Of a stretch of DNA of 62,039 nucleotides, positions 35,661-45,051 are shown one piece after another. The translations under genes and the position numbers were made by a program. A model generated the notes under the pieces. The model had not been told where the DNA came from, ran no database searches, and worked only from the letters and a program-made list of their open reading frames with translations. Within the stretch, counting starts at the first letter, position 1; each line of letters starts with the position of its first letter. The DNA comes from Cryobacterium breve (GTDB lineage Bacteria; Actinomycetota; Actinomycetes; Actinomycetales; Microbacteriaceae), in assembly GCF_004402375.1 (NCBI RefSeq), contig NZ_SOGJ01000006.1, forward strand, positions 1 to 62,039, read 5' to 3'.

Positions 35661-36180
35661 GCGATCCGCATACCGAATACCGCCGATGCCCCGCTGAAGG
35701 TTCCCTCGGTCCGAACAGTTCACCCTAGGCTGAGGCAAATGCCAGCCCCTAAGAAACGACCCAACGGGCTCCAATTCCTCCTTGTCGGTCTCATCGCGAA
35801 CGGCGTTAATCGCCACGAGAGGCGTCCTGGCAACGTGGCTGGATCCAGAGCTAGAGCCAGAGCCAGAGCCAGAGCCCAATTCCATGTACCACTTACCGTA
35901 AATGCAATCCGCTCTGCGGGAGCGTCCCGTAGGCGGTTACCTTATTGCGCGGCGACATGCCGGCACTCCGCTCGACCGATCAGAGGCGCGAATCGTGGCG
36001 CTTGCGCTGACTTGGCAGGAGTCCGAGCAGCATCGGCACCGGGATGCCGAGTGCGCACACAATGGCTACAGCGGGGATCGCCATGGTTCGGATTATCGCG
36101 GGTGAACCTGAGAAGCGACCGCCGAGGGTTCCTCGTAGGGAAAGAAGAATATGGAGGGGTTCGACGGTCGCGACAGCCCT
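35661..36180. other. Gap of about 520 bases with a short hexamer repeat
   Basis: No supported gene lies between the weak frames and the integrase stop. The only structure is the agagcc tandem repeat at 35847-35876. A minus-strand hydrophobic fragment near 36050-36100 (MAIPAVAIVCALGIPVPMLL) looks like a membrane segment, but it belongs to no complete frame. Confidence 0.4.
35847..35876. repeat. agagcc hexanucleotide tandem repeat
   Basis: Four perfect copies of agagcc (35853-35876) are preceded by one imperfect copy (agagct). They lie in the gene-poor stretch before the integrase. Confidence 0.85.
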
Positions 36181-37368
36181 CTATTCCTCGTCTCTTGCGA
36201 ATGCCCGGTCGAGGAGAGCCGCGGTGGCCGGGTTCACCAGCTCGCTCCGTTGGATGTAGTGCTGCACCGTGATCTTCGTGTCAGTGTGGCCGAGCAGCTC
36301 CGCGGCGAGTTCGATGTTGGCGTTGGCGTTGACCGCAGTCGCAACTGTTCGGCGGAACATGTGCGGGGTCACACCCTCGATTCCCGCTCCCCCCAGCACG
36401 TGACGCAACTGACGACGCACGTTCGCGGTGGTCAGCGGCGTGCCGTCCCGGGATTGGAACAGCAGATCATCTAGGCCCATGCTCCCGGCATTGGCAAGAC
36501 GCCGGCGAACCGCGTCGGCGGTGAACGTGGGTAGTGCCACGACGCGGCGCGACTTGGCGGTTTTGGGGTGGTCCTGCCGGAAGGTCTGCTCGCCGTTGCG
36601 GCTGATAATCGTGCCGGCCAGGCGGATGGACGGTATGGCGCTTGTGATATCGATGTCCCGGCGACGGATGGCCAGCACCTCTCCAATTCGGGCCGATGTG
36701 CCGAGCATGACCTCGATGATCGCGCCGAGCTGGCCGTCGGGCTTGGGGCCGGAGATGTGATTGACGGCGCTCTCCCACCGGGCGATCGCTGCGCGGATCA
36801 CATTCACCTCCGGGGCCGTGAGCGCATCGGGTAGATGCGGCTCGCGGTACAGGCGGGACACGTGGTCCATCGGATTGCTCGGGAGAATCTCATGCCGCAC
36901 CGCCAACTCAAGCGCCAGCCGCAGAACGACACGACCTTGCTTGGCCCGGCTGTGGGAGACCTTCGCCAACTGCTTGATGAAGTGATCGCAGCGAGCAACA
37001 CCAATCTCACGCAGCGTGAGACTGCGGAACACCGGGAGCACGAGCGTGCGCATGTTGCGCTCGTACAGATTCCGGGTCGTCCTCGAGATTCGATTCTCCA
37101 TGTCGATGTCCTCAAGCCAGTACGTCGCCAAGTCCTCGAACGAGCTGTCCGGCGTCAGCGACGTGTTCGTCGGCTGCTGCAGGTATCTCGTCGTGAGCTT
37201 GCTCTTCAGCGATCGTTCCGCGGCCCGGGCGGTGTCTTCAGTGGCTTGGACCTGGCGTGTCTGGCCGTCCCAGTCCCGGTAGCGGGTCCGAGCCTCGAAC
37301 CGGCCGGACGGCGCCACCCGGATGGTGATGTCGCCGAAGGTGCTAATCGTCAACCGTGGCCGCGACAT
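36181..37368 (-). CDS. int: Tyrosine recombinase (island integrase)
   Basis: A 395-residue phage-type integrase. It has an N-terminal arm-binding region (FEARTRYRDWDGQTRQVQA), a core-binding SAM-like domain (about 75-170) and a catalytic domain with Arg in GTSARIGEVLAIRRRDID, Lys in HPKTAKSRRVVALP, His-x-x-Arg in HMFRRTVATAV, His in ELLGHTDTKITV and the nucleophilic tyrosine in QHYIQRSELV. It lies 0.4 kb from the tRNA-Pro attachment site, transcribed away from it, with an excisionase-like gene between. It should catalyse insertion into, and excision from, the tRNA 3' end. Confidence 0.93.
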   Translation of the reverse strand: MSRPRLTISTFGDITIRVAPSGRFEARTRYRDWDGQTRQVQATEDTARAAERSLKSKLTTRYLQQPTNTSLTPDSSFEDLATYWLEDIDMENRISRTTRNLYERNMRTLVLPVFRSLTLREIGVARCDHFIKQLAKVSHSRAKQGRVVLRLALELAVRHEILPSNPMDHVSRLYREPHLPDALTAPEVNVIRAAIARWESAVNHISGPKPDGQLGAIIEVMLGTSARIGEVLAIRRRDIDITSAIPSIRLAGTIISRNGEQTFRQDHPKTAKSRRVVALPTFTADAVRRRLANAGSMGLDDLLFQSRDGTPLTTANVRRQLRHVLGGAGIEGVTPHMFRRTVATAVNANANIELAAELLGHTDTKITVQHYIQRSELVNPATAALLDRAFARDEE

Positions 37369-37374
37369 CTCAGC

Positions 37375-37638
37375 TCACCGCCGATCGGTGCGCCGGGGCG
37401 GGCTGGAGGGTTCCCGCTGCTCGGCAATCCAGGCCCGCACATCGGAGATGGCGAATTTCAGATGCTTGCCGAATCGGTAGGCCGTCGGGCCTTTGCCCCG
37501 CACGCGCCAGTCGTAGACCGTGGAGATCGGTATGCCCAGGTAGGTCGCCAGCTCGTTGATGTCCATTAGGGGTTCCAGGCCCCAGGCGTCGGTGGAGGGG
37601 GTAGAGGAGGAGGTTGGGTATTCGTCGTGGATGCTCAT
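37375..37638 (-). CDS. Excisionase-like helix-turn-helix protein
   Basis: An 87-residue MerR/excisionase-type protein. MDINELATYLGIPISTVYDWR is the helix-turn-helix, followed by GPTAYRFGKHLKFAISDVRAWI, the standard Xis/HTH_17 wing. The Ser/Thr-rich first 20 residues suggest that an inner start at the MDINEL methionine is possible. It ends 6 bp before the integrase ATG, so the two form an operon. The likely role is directionality factor for excision, and perhaps control of int. Confidence 0.85.
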   Translation of the reverse strand: MSIHDEYPTSSSTPSTDAWGLEPLMDINELATYLGIPISTVYDWRVRGKGPTAYRFGKHLKFAISDVRAWIAEQREPSSPPRRTDRR

Positions 37639-37778
37639 ACCCAGAAGGTGCGCACCGCAATCCCGGACGACCGGGCTGGACCGAAAACGACGCCGCCACC
37701 TCGGATAGGAAGGCCGTCTCAGCTGCTCCAGGGAGGAGTAAAAGATGGGTTTGTGATGGGGTAGTCAATTCTTTAACC

Positions 37779-37812
37779 AAAAAAGTCCCGGAAACCCTTG
37801 AGTTTCCGGGAC
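37779..37812 (-). terminator. Rho-independent terminator of tRNA-Pro, split by att core
   Basis: An 11-bp perfect stem (gtcccggaaac at 37785-37795, complement at 37802-37812) with a 6-base loop is followed on the minus strand by six T. It stands four bases beyond the encoded CCA. The right arm belongs to the 25-bp att repeat and the left arm to the element side, so the terminator may have been rebuilt by integration. Confidence 0.8.
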
Positions 37813-37815
37813 ATT

Positions 37816-37819
<4 letters not shown>
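37795..37819. repeat. Right att direct repeat (attR candidate), 25 bp
   Basis: This repeat is identical to 116-140. It covers the discriminator base and CCA of tRNA-Pro plus the right arm of the terminator. With the integrase and excisionase genes immediately to the left it defines the tRNA end of the island. Confidence 0.85.
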
Positions 37820-37892
<73 letters not shown>

Positions 37893-38141
37893 CCGTTCCC
37901 GTACAATTCCGACGAACAGAACCAACAGGAGACAACTCGAATAGCCTACCGCGTCGGGAGAGTACTCGCGCACAGTATGGGGCCTCAGCGATGAAATCGC
38001 GACGACGAATCAGCTCAAGCAGTGCTCAGCGGGGTCGCGCAGGTGGCGTTCAGGCAATCCCGCGCGCGTCCATAGCCGACTCATAGGTCGCGAACGTACC
38101 GTGGCAGCGGCCGAACGGGTCGCATCAAGAGAGTAGGAATT

Positions 38142-38588
38142 ATGGCGAACAAAACTGCAGGCATCCTGACCAGACTCAACCTGGCCCTGGTGGTGCTATG
38201 GCTGGCCAGCGTGATCGTGACTCTGGTGGGGTGGCTGGTTCTGAGCTCGTCGAACGCCGCCCAGGCCGACTTTTACACCTCGGCATCGCAGAACTATGCC
38301 GGATACTTTGCGGCTCAGTCCGGCAGCACGCTCGGGAGCATCTTGATCGGAGCGGGAGTGCTCGGCATGATCCTGGCGCTGGCTTCACAGGTGCGGGTGC
38401 GGGGTGCTGTGGTGGCGAGCGTCGAGAACGTCGTAGTTGACGCCGTCGAGGACGAGCTGGAACCGACGGCGACATCGGCGACGGATACCGACGCGCCGGG
38501 CACGGAGAGCGTCGACGGCGAGAAGCACGAGACGACAGAGACGACAGAGAAGCAGCAGGGCGAACTCGAAGAGAGCGTCGTTCGCTGA
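38142..38588 (+). CDS. Small two-helix membrane protein
   Basis: A 148-residue protein with AGGA 6 bases before the ATG. Two hydrophobic segments lie at about 14-34 (LALVVLWLASVIVTLVGWLV) and 66-84 (GSILIGAGVLGMILALAS). Then comes an acidic, Thr-rich cytosolic or extracellular tail (DVAVE-like, TETTEKQQGELEESVVR). No family is recognised. It is the first chromosomal gene beyond the tRNA and converges on the GH18 gene. Confidence 0.65.
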   Translation: MANKTAGILTRLNLALVVLWLASVIVTLVGWLVLSSSNAAQADFYTSASQNYAGYFAAQSGSTLGSILIGAGVLGMILALASQVRVRGAVVASVENVVVDAVEDELEPTATSATDTDAPGTESVDGEKHETTETTEKQQGELEESVVR

Positions 38589-38595
38589 CCCGCAC

Positions 38596-38638
38596 GCGAG
38601 CCTGTCGAGACCGGGTCACCGGGTCGCGACAGGCTCGC
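38596..38638. terminator. Bidirectional hairpin between convergent genes
   Basis: A 12-bp perfect inverted repeat (gcgagcctgtcg at 38596-38607, complement at 38627-38638) lies exactly between two convergent genes. It has no clear T-run, as is common in high-GC actinobacteria. Confidence 0.7.
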
Positions 38639-38650
38639 ACCGGGGCTCGC

Positions 38651-40237
38651 CTACTGAGGCAGGTCTTCCGTCAACTTGGCGATCTCCGTCGCGGTGAGCG
38701 GGGTCCACGGCGAACCGTCGGGGTTCGAAGAGGCAGCCTCGGGGCTCTCGGCCTGGTTCCACCACTTGGCCTCGTAGGGCACTCCGTCCAGCAGGATGCG
38801 GGCGCCCTTCTCGTAGACGGCTGCGCCGTCCCACGCGGGGAAGGTGTCGGCCGGCAGGGTGGCCGCCGTGTAGGGCTTCTCCCCCGGCAGCACCGGGCCG
38901 AGCAGCGTCCACGGCGTCTCCCATGCGTTCAGCACGGGATTGTCGGGCAGGTCACCGCGCGTCCACCACTTGGCCTGGTACACATTGTGGTGCCAGACAA
39001 CCTTGGTCTCGGTGAGGTACGACGACTCCTCGGTCCAGATCGGGTACGGGCTGGTTTCCGGGTCATCGGTCAGGTCACCGATGAGGTCCGCCTCATCCGT
39101 CGTCTTGGTTGACGCGCCTGCCTCGGGACGCCCGTCGAAGCCCGTGGCGAGCACGTCGGCGAACCGGGTGTCCCCCTGGTCGACGCCACTGCAGGAGTTC
39201 GACACGCGCTTGAGGTCGACGTAGTTCGAGCCACAGGTTTGATCCCGGTTGAGCGACCACAGTGACATGCGCCCGATCCGGGTCTCCTGCGCGAACGCAC
39301 TGAACTCGGCGGCATCCTCCAGGCTGAAGATCTCCCCCTCCACGTCGTTCTGACCGATCATCGGCGTGGCGCCGATCTTCGTCCACAGCGTGGCCGCGGT
39401 GAGTTCGGTGCCGGCGAGCTTGTAGAGCCCGCCCAGCTGGTTGTGCGCGGCCTGCAGGGCAGCAATCGACGCCTCCGCCATGCTGACGCCGTCGGCCCGG
39501 CTCGCGCCGTAGTCCATCGTCATCAGGTTCACGCCGGCCAGATCCACACCGGCCTCGAGCATCTGGCTGACGGATGCCCCGCCGTCGGCGGTCATCCCGG
39601 CCGGGGACACAGGCAGGGTGAGCCACACGGCCAGGTTCTTGCCGGCCGCGCTGCGCTTCTCCTGCAGGGTCGCCATGGCGGCAGCCCGACGCTCACCGGC
39701 GGCGGTGTCGGTGAGGTTGCCGCCCTCGATGTCCAGGTCGATCGTGGTCACGTCATAGCGGTCGATCACCTCGGTGTAGGCCCTGACGAGCTCGGCCGGG
39801 TCAGTGCAGCCGGTCGACAGTTCGTCGTTCAGCAAACCGCCGAACGAGACCACCACCTGCCCGCCGAGCTGCTCGGCCCGGGCGAGACGGCGGTCGAGGT
39901 CGAGACCCTCCGCCGCTCCGTCGAGCGTGTAGTAGGTGCCCCAGGTGGGCGTGCAGGCATCCGTCTTGTCAGCCACGATGAACGACAAGACCACGTCGCG
40001 GCCGGCCTCGGAGTCGGGCGTCTCGAAATTAAAGACTGGGGTGGCGGTGATGTCGGTATAGCCGGCGAACCAGGGCTCGTAGGCCTCGGCGGCCTGCGCG
40101 CTGCTCCACAGCTGGAAACCGAAGTAGCCACTGACGCTGAGCACGGCCACGAGCACCATCGACACCAGCACCCGCAGCGGGGACAGCCGGCGCGACCGAT
40201 TGGTCGTGTTCGCCTTCGCGGTCTCGGCGACGCTCAT
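38651..40237 (-). CDS. GH18 family glycosidase with carbohydrate-binding C-terminus
   Basis: A 528-residue secreted or membrane-anchored protein. One N-terminal hydrophobic helix lies at about 20-42 (VLVSMVLVAVLSVSGYFGF). The chitinase-like GH18 barrel has the catalytic DxxDxDxE motif in VTTIDLDIEGGN. The C-terminus has two CBM5/12-like repeats (VVWHHNVYQAKWWTRGDLPD and PYEAKWWNQAESPE). The ATG overlaps the stop of the upstream GT2 gene (ATGA). I infer processing or release of the polysaccharide made by that synthase, not food-chitin digestion. Confidence 0.85.
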   Translation of the reverse strand: MSVAETAKANTTNRSRRLSPLRVLVSMVLVAVLSVSGYFGFQLWSSAQAAEAYEPWFAGYTDITATPVFNFETPDSEAGRDVVLSFIVADKTDACTPTWGTYYTLDGAAEGLDLDRRLARAEQLGGQVVVSFGGLLNDELSTGCTDPAELVRAYTEVIDRYDVTTIDLDIEGGNLTDTAAGERRAAAMATLQEKRSAAGKNLAVWLTLPVSPAGMTADGGASVSQMLEAGVDLAGVNLMTMDYGASRADGVSMAEASIAALQAAHNQLGGLYKLAGTELTAATLWTKIGATPMIGQNDVEGEIFSLEDAAEFSAFAQETRIGRMSLWSLNRDQTCGSNYVDLKRVSNSCSGVDQGDTRFADVLATGFDGRPEAGASTKTTDEADLIGDLTDDPETSPYPIWTEESSYLTETKVVWHHNVYQAKWWTRGDLPDNPVLNAWETPWTLLGPVLPGEKPYTAATLPADTFPAWDGAAVYEKGARILLDGVPYEAKWWNQAESPEAASSNPDGSPWTPLTATEIAKLTEDLPQ

Positions 40238-42552
40238 GAGCCGCTCCGAACGGCCTGCAGGTCGGCGCCGGTGGTGACGGATGCCGACCGCGCCCCCGAG
40301 GAAACCTCGCCCGGCGCACACCCGTGATAGATCACCGCACGCCAGTCCAGCGCGGCCTCCGGTTGCCCGGCAGCCGAGTGCTCGGCCGACGCCCGCGGCT
40401 TGCGATCCACGAACATCCACTGGGTCAGACCCAGCCACACGTCGACGATGGAATTCCACAGCCCGATGTTGGCCAGGATGGCCGTCAGCGCGAACACGGC
40501 GTTGAACGCCGCGAAGGCCGCGTTGCCCCAGTTCTCGGCGAGCAGGTCACGCCACAGGGTGAGCGCCGAGAACGCGACGATCAGGTAGGGCGCCAGCACG
40601 AACAGGAGCGGCGCGGCGGTGCGGTTCTTCACCTTCGGGGTGCGGGCGAAGGGGATCTTCTTGCTCGTCAGGGCCTGCGCGAGCGATTTGAGCACACCGG
40701 CGAGATTCACCGGCAGCAACACCAGGTTGAACCCGTAGATGCGGAAGATGTCAGTGAACTTATAGCCGCAATAGCGCAGGTCGCTGCCCATGGCCAGGAA
40801 GTACGGGAGCGCGGCGATCACCACGACGGGGCTGAGCAACTTGCTGTCATAGGGGTAGGCCAGCAGGAACACGAGGCCGAAGCTGGCCCACGCGATCGAG
40901 GTCATGTAGTTGATCCGCAGGAACAGCTCGGTCAGGTGCACGGGGTGCCCCTGACGCTTGCGCTCGCGCAGCTGACGCCACAGCTTGGGCAAGATGAGCA
41001 GCCCGCCGTTGGCCCAGCGTCGACGCTGCACGACCAACGAACCGAAGTCCGGCGGCGTGGCACTGTAGCTGAGGCGTTCGGGGTAGTTGGCCAGTGTCCA
41101 GCCGTGGGTGCCGAGGTCGATACTCGACTCGGTGTCCTCAATCACGGTGCGGTCCTGCACGTAGCGGCGCACCTCGAAGCCGCCGACGGTCTCGACCTCG
41201 ACGATGTCTTCCATGGCGCGCTTGCGGATGACGGCGTTGGCTCCCACCCAGAAGGCGGCGCCGTAGAACGACATGCCCTGGTGCAGGATGTGCTGGATGT
41301 CGGTGGTCGCCCCGGCCAGACGTTCGATGCGGGTGGGCGCACCCCGGAACGACGAGTACGGGGTCTGCGTCACGGCGACCCGGGCGTTGTCGGGCTGCTC
41401 GAGGAAATAGACCAGGCGCAGGCAGTAGTCACGCAGCAGCAGCGAGTCGGCATCGAGGGTGAGCAGGTAGTCGCTGTCGGGCACGACGAAGTCGGCGCCG
41501 GCGGCGTCGCGGCCGGTCAGCATCCGCAGCACGGTGCCGGCCGGGGTCTCCTCGCGTCGGTACGAGCCGCCCATCAACCCGATATAGGCGTTGAGGTTCA
41601 TGGCCTTGTTGGCCTCGTGAGACAGGGATGCGTAGCGCTTGCGCTCGAAGGTCTCCATCTCGGCCGAGAATGTCCAGACCAGGCGGCGGTGCAGTTCCAG
41701 CATCCGCTGCCCGGTGGGCGCCGTGCACTCATCGGCCGCGGCGTGCAGGGCCGTGGCGGTGATGGCCAGCTCGGCGGCGAGCCCGCCGAGCACCTGCTCC
41801 ACGAAGAACGTGTCCACGTGGTCGGCCACGGTCTCCGCGGCGGCCATGTGGTCGAGCCAGGCGGCGGCCCAGCGGTAGTTGTCGGCGAGGTCCCGCACGG
41901 ATTCGACGCTCACCTCCGGGTTCGCGGCCAGCTCGAGTTGGCAGATGAGCAGTTCGTCGGCGAAGCGGGCCCGTGGCTCCTCGAGCGCGTCGGCGATATC
42001 CTGGGCGATGGCCCGGGACACCTTGAGCTGCGCCGCGACGGCCGGATCGGCGGGGTGCGGCGGGTCGTCCAGGAGCAGCACCACGCGCAGCGACGGGTAC
42101 TCCTGCAGGGCGGCCGACCACAGGGTGCCGCGCACGACGCCGGGCTCCTCGCTGTAGGAGGGCACGAGCACGGTCATCGAGCCCTGGTTCACGGCAAAGT
42201 GGCTGTCCAGCTCGGCGCGGGGCACACGCACGTGGTCGCGGAACCGGAGCAGGGCACCCTGGCGCGCAATCAGGTACATCAGCGCGGAGAAGGTGAGGAA
42301 CGTGACCACGACCACGTAGGAGACGGCCTCGGTCGTGAACCGGAAACTCTGGGTTCCGTTGTTCAGGAACTCACGGATGATCGTGTATACGAGGTAGACG
42401 ATCCAGGCAAGGACAGTGACCAGGATGGCCACCCGACCCCAGGTGATCTTGGCGTCACTGGGCCGGTCGTGCACGATCGGGAGTGGTCTGGTGCTGCGTT
42501 CGGCACCGAATTGACGTTTGCGGGCAGGCGAAGTGAGTGACTTCGGGAGCAT
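40234..42552 (-). CDS. GT2-family processive polysaccharide synthase
   Basis: A 772-residue membrane protein. Two helices lie near 40-95. The GT-A domain has MTVLVPSYSEEPG, the DxD in YLLTLDADSLLL, the acceptor region VIEDTESSIDLGTHGW and the QRRRWANGG (Q-x-x-R-W) motif of processive synthases. At least four helices follow (FGLVFLLAYPYD, LVLLPVNLAGVL, LLFVLAPYLIVAFS, FNAVFALTAILAN). The insertion of about 150 residues between the first strand and the DxD is unusual. GAGGA precedes the ATG. Coupled to the GH18 gene, it probably makes a beta-linked surface or exported polymer. Confidence 0.85.
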   Translation of the reverse strand: MLPKSLTSPARKRQFGAERSTRPLPIVHDRPSDAKITWGRVAILVTVLAWIVYLVYTIIREFLNNGTQSFRFTTEAVSYVVVVTFLTFSALMYLIARQGALLRFRDHVRVPRAELDSHFAVNQGSMTVLVPSYSEEPGVVRGTLWSAALQEYPSLRVVLLLDDPPHPADPAVAAQLKVSRAIAQDIADALEEPRARFADELLICQLELAANPEVSVESVRDLADNYRWAAAWLDHMAAAETVADHVDTFFVEQVLGGLAAELAITATALHAAADECTAPTGQRMLELHRRLVWTFSAEMETFERKRYASLSHEANKAMNLNAYIGLMGGSYRREETPAGTVLRMLTGRDAAGADFVVPDSDYLLTLDADSLLLRDYCLRLVYFLEQPDNARVAVTQTPYSSFRGAPTRIERLAGATTDIQHILHQGMSFYGAAFWVGANAVIRKRAMEDIVEVETVGGFEVRRYVQDRTVIEDTESSIDLGTHGWTLANYPERLSYSATPPDFGSLVVQRRRWANGGLLILPKLWRQLRERKRQGHPVHLTELFLRINYMTSIAWASFGLVFLLAYPYDSKLLSPVVVIAALPYFLAMGSDLRYCGYKFTDIFRIYGFNLVLLPVNLAGVLKSLAQALTSKKIPFARTPKVKNRTAAPLLFVLAPYLIVAFSALTLWRDLLAENWGNAAFAAFNAVFALTAILANIGLWNSIVDVWLGLTQWMFVDRKPRASAEHSAAGQPEAALDWRAVIYHGCAPGEVSSGARSASVTTGADLQAVRSGS

Positions 42553-42755
42553 GATAAAAATCCTCGGTTAGGGCCAGGGATCGGGTCGGGTCACAGATTT
42601 CGGGTCAGTGAGCCGGCAGGGTTGTGGGCGGAGAGGCACCACGGGATTTCGGGCAGATCGGATTTCGGGTCCAGTGCCGTCGGGCTAGCGGGCTTGGGGT
42701 GTTCGCGGGAAAAACTACCGACCCGTTAAATTTACGATTCCTGGCGCACATGACA

Positions 42756-42799
42756 AAGACCCCGAACGGGGGTAGCCTGCGGCAACCGTTCGGGGTCTT
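42756..42799 (-). terminator. Terminator after der
   Basis: A 14-bp perfect stem (aagaccccgaacgg at 42756-42769, complement at 42786-42799) lies about 50 bases beyond the der stop. It separates the der operon from the GT2/GH18 pair. The flanking 42553-42848 contains no gene. Confidence 0.8.
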
Positions 42800-42848
42800 C
42801 AGTGGTGGGTGGCGCGTTACGCCGGGCGACTGCTCGTCGCCGGACCGG

Positions 42849-44366
42849 TTAGCGCTTGCGCTTCTCGCGCACGCGCATGCTGATGTTGATCGGGCTTCCC
42901 TCGAAGCCGTACACCTCGCGCAGGCGACGCTGGATGTAGCGACGGTAGCCCGGGTCGAGGAACCCGGTGGTGAAGATGACGAAGGTCGGCGGGCGGCTCG
43001 ACGCCTGGGTGCCGAACAGGATGCGGGGCTGCTTGCCGCTGCGCACGGGATGGGGGTGCGACGCGGCGAGTTCGGCGAGGAACGCGTTGAACTTGCCGGT
43101 GGCGATGCGGGTGTCCCAGGCTTCAAGAGCGGTCTCGAGAGCCGGAACGAGCTTCTCCATGTGGCGGCCGGTCTTGGCCGAGATGTTCACGCGCGGGGCC
43201 CAGGAGACGTGCGCCAGATCCTGCTCGATCTCACGTTCGAGGTAGCGGCGACGGTCGTCGTCGATCTGGTCCCACTTGTTGAACGCCAGCACGAGCGCGC
43301 GGCCGGATTCGAGCACCAGGTCGATCACGCGCACGTCCTGCTCGCTGATCACCTCGGTCACGTCGATCAGCACCACGGCCACCTCGGCCTTTTCGAGGGC
43401 GGCGCTGGTGCGCAGCGAGGCATAGAAGTCGGCACCCTGGGAGAGGTGCACGCGGCGACGGATGCCGGCCGTGTCGACAAAGCGCCACACCCGGCCTCCC
43501 AGCTCAACCTGCTCGTCGACCGGGTCGCGCGTGGTCCCGGCGAGCTCGTTGACAACAACGCGCTCCTCGCCGACGACCTTGTTCAAAAGGCTCGACTTGC
43601 CCACGTTCGGGCGGCCGAGGATCGCGACGCGGCGCGGTCCACCGACTTCTTGCTTGGCGACGGCGGAGATCTCGGGGAGTTCCTCGAGGATCGCGTCAAG
43701 CAGGTCGGCGACGCCGCGGCCGTGCAGGGCCGAGACGGGCCAGGGCTGGCCGAGGCCGAGCGCCCAAAGGCTCGCTGCCTCCGGCTCCTGGCGAATGTCG
43801 TCGACCTTGTTGGCCACCAGGAAGACCGGCTTGCCGGCCTTGCGCAGCAGACGCACCACGGCCTCATCGGTGGAGGTGGGACCCACGTTGGCGTCGACGA
43901 CGAACATGACGACGTCGCAGAGTTCGATGGCCAGTTCGGCCTGGGCGGCGACGGAGGCGTCGATGCCCTTGGCGTCGGGCTCCCAGCCGCCGGTGTCAAC
44001 GAGGCTGAAGCGGCGTTCGTGCCATTCACCCTTGTAGGTCACGCGGTCGCGGGTCACCCCGGGGGTGTCCTCCACGACGGCCTCGCGGCGACCGAGGATG
44101 CGGTTCACGAGCGCCGACTTGCCTACGTTCGGGCGGCCGACGATGGCGATGACCGGCAAGGCCGGCAGGTACTGGATGGCGTCGGGGTCTTCCGTCACCG
44201 TATCGAGAACGTCGAAGTCCTCGTCGGCGAGATCGTACTCATTGAGCCCGGTGCGAAGCGCGGCGGCGCGTTGCGTCACCAAGTCGTCATCGAGGTCGTC
44301 CAAGCGCGTTACCAGCTCGGTGTCGAGGTCGGGGATCGTGTCGTCGAAGTCGTTGTTGTTGGTCAT
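42849..44366 (-). CDS. der: Ribosome-assembly GTPase Der (EngA)
   Basis: A 505-residue protein with two tandem G domains: [16 protein letters not shown] then DTPGVTRDR, and [16 protein letters not shown] then AGTTRDPVD, with NKVD and NKWD specificity motifs. The C-terminal KH-like domain ends in basic residues. Der is required for 50S subunit maturation. An acidic N-terminal extension of about 70 residues is usual in actinobacteria. The ATG overlaps the cmk stop. Confidence 0.97.
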   Translation of the reverse strand: MTNNNDFDDTIPDLDTELVTRLDDLDDDLVTQRAAALRTGLNEYDLADEDFDVLDTVTEDPDAIQYLPALPVIAIVGRPNVGKSALVNRILGRREAVVEDTPGVTRDRVTYKGEWHERRFSLVDTGGWEPDAKGIDASVAAQAELAIELCDVVMFVVDANVGPTSTDEAVVRLLRKAGKPVFLVANKVDDIRQEPEAASLWALGLGQPWPVSALHGRGVADLLDAILEELPEISAVAKQEVGGPRRVAILGRPNVGKSSLLNKVVGEERVVVNELAGTTRDPVDEQVELGGRVWRFVDTAGIRRRVHLSQGADFYASLRTSAALEKAEVAVVLIDVTEVISEQDVRVIDLVLESGRALVLAFNKWDQIDDDRRRYLEREIEQDLAHVSWAPRVNISAKTGRHMEKLVPALETALEAWDTRIATGKFNAFLAELAASHPHPVRSGKQPRILFGTQASSRPPTFVIFTTGFLDPGYRRYIQRRLREVYGFEGSPINISMRVREKRKR

Positions 44367-45049
44367 GCGATGGCCTCGCGGTATGTATTGATGACGTCGA
44401 GAACCGCGTCAATGGTCTGTTCGAAGTCGAGATGGGTGGAGTCGACGGTGGTCACACCGTCTGCGGCGCTCATGAATTCGACTACCTGTGAGTCAGCGCG
44501 ATCCCTCGATCGCATCTGTTCCGCCACGGTTTCAGCCGATTGGGTCGATATTTCCGCAGAGCGCCTAGCCATTCTAGCCTCCTCGGAAGCCGTGAGCAGT
44601 ATACGGATCTCCGCGGTGGGGGCCACCACGGTGGTGATGTCCCGGCCTTCGATCACGATTCCGGTGCGCTTGGAGCTCGCCGCGATGCTGCGGAACAGCT
44701 CCGTGAGGTGCGTGCGCACCTCCGGGATGCGGGCCACGGAACTCACCATTGCGGAGACGGCGGGATCGCGGATCGCGTCGGTGACATCCGTTTCGCCGAC
44801 CCGCACACAGTGCTCGTCGGGCGCGATGCCGATGGAGTAGTCGAAGTCGCCCAGGGCGGCCACGACGGCGTCGACATCGTTCGGGTCGATCCCCCGATCG
44901 CTGACGAACCAGGCGAAGGCCCGGTAGGCGGCACCCGTGTCGAGGTAGTCGAATCCGATGCGGCGGGCGGCGGCGCGGCTGACACTGGACTTGCCGCTTC
45001 CGGCAGGCCCGTCGATCGCGACGATGTGGGGGCTGGAGTGACGACCCAT
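44363..45049 (-). CDS. cmk: Cytidylate kinase
   Basis: A 228-residue CMP/dCMP kinase. The P-loop is [17 protein letters not shown], then [13 protein letters not shown], and [14 protein letters not shown] follows in the core. It supplies CDP for nucleic-acid precursors. The order tyrA-cmk-der is standard in actinobacteria. The stop overlaps the der ATG, and the start lies two bases after the tyrA stop. Confidence 0.96.
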   Translation of the reverse strand: MGRHSSPHIVAIDGPAGSGKSSVSRAAARRIGFDYLDTGAAYRAFAWFVSDRGIDPNDVDAVVAALGDFDYSIGIAPDEHCVRVGETDVTDAIRDPAVSAMVSSVARIPEVRTHLTELFRSIAASSKRTGIVIEGRDITTVVAPTAEIRILLTASEEARMARRSAEISTQSAETVAEQMRSRDRADSQVVEFMSAADGVTTVDSTHLDFEQTIDAVLDVINTYREAIA

Positions 45050-45051
45050 GA

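Noticed and set aside
40324..42540. A 738-codon plus-strand frame opposite the GT2 synthase
   Set aside because: Shadow of the real gene. The minus strand has DxD and QxxRW motifs and membrane helices.
42624..44840. A 738-codon plus-strand frame opposite der and cmk
   Set aside because: Both genes on the minus strand are unmistakable. The plus product is a His/Val-rich shadow.
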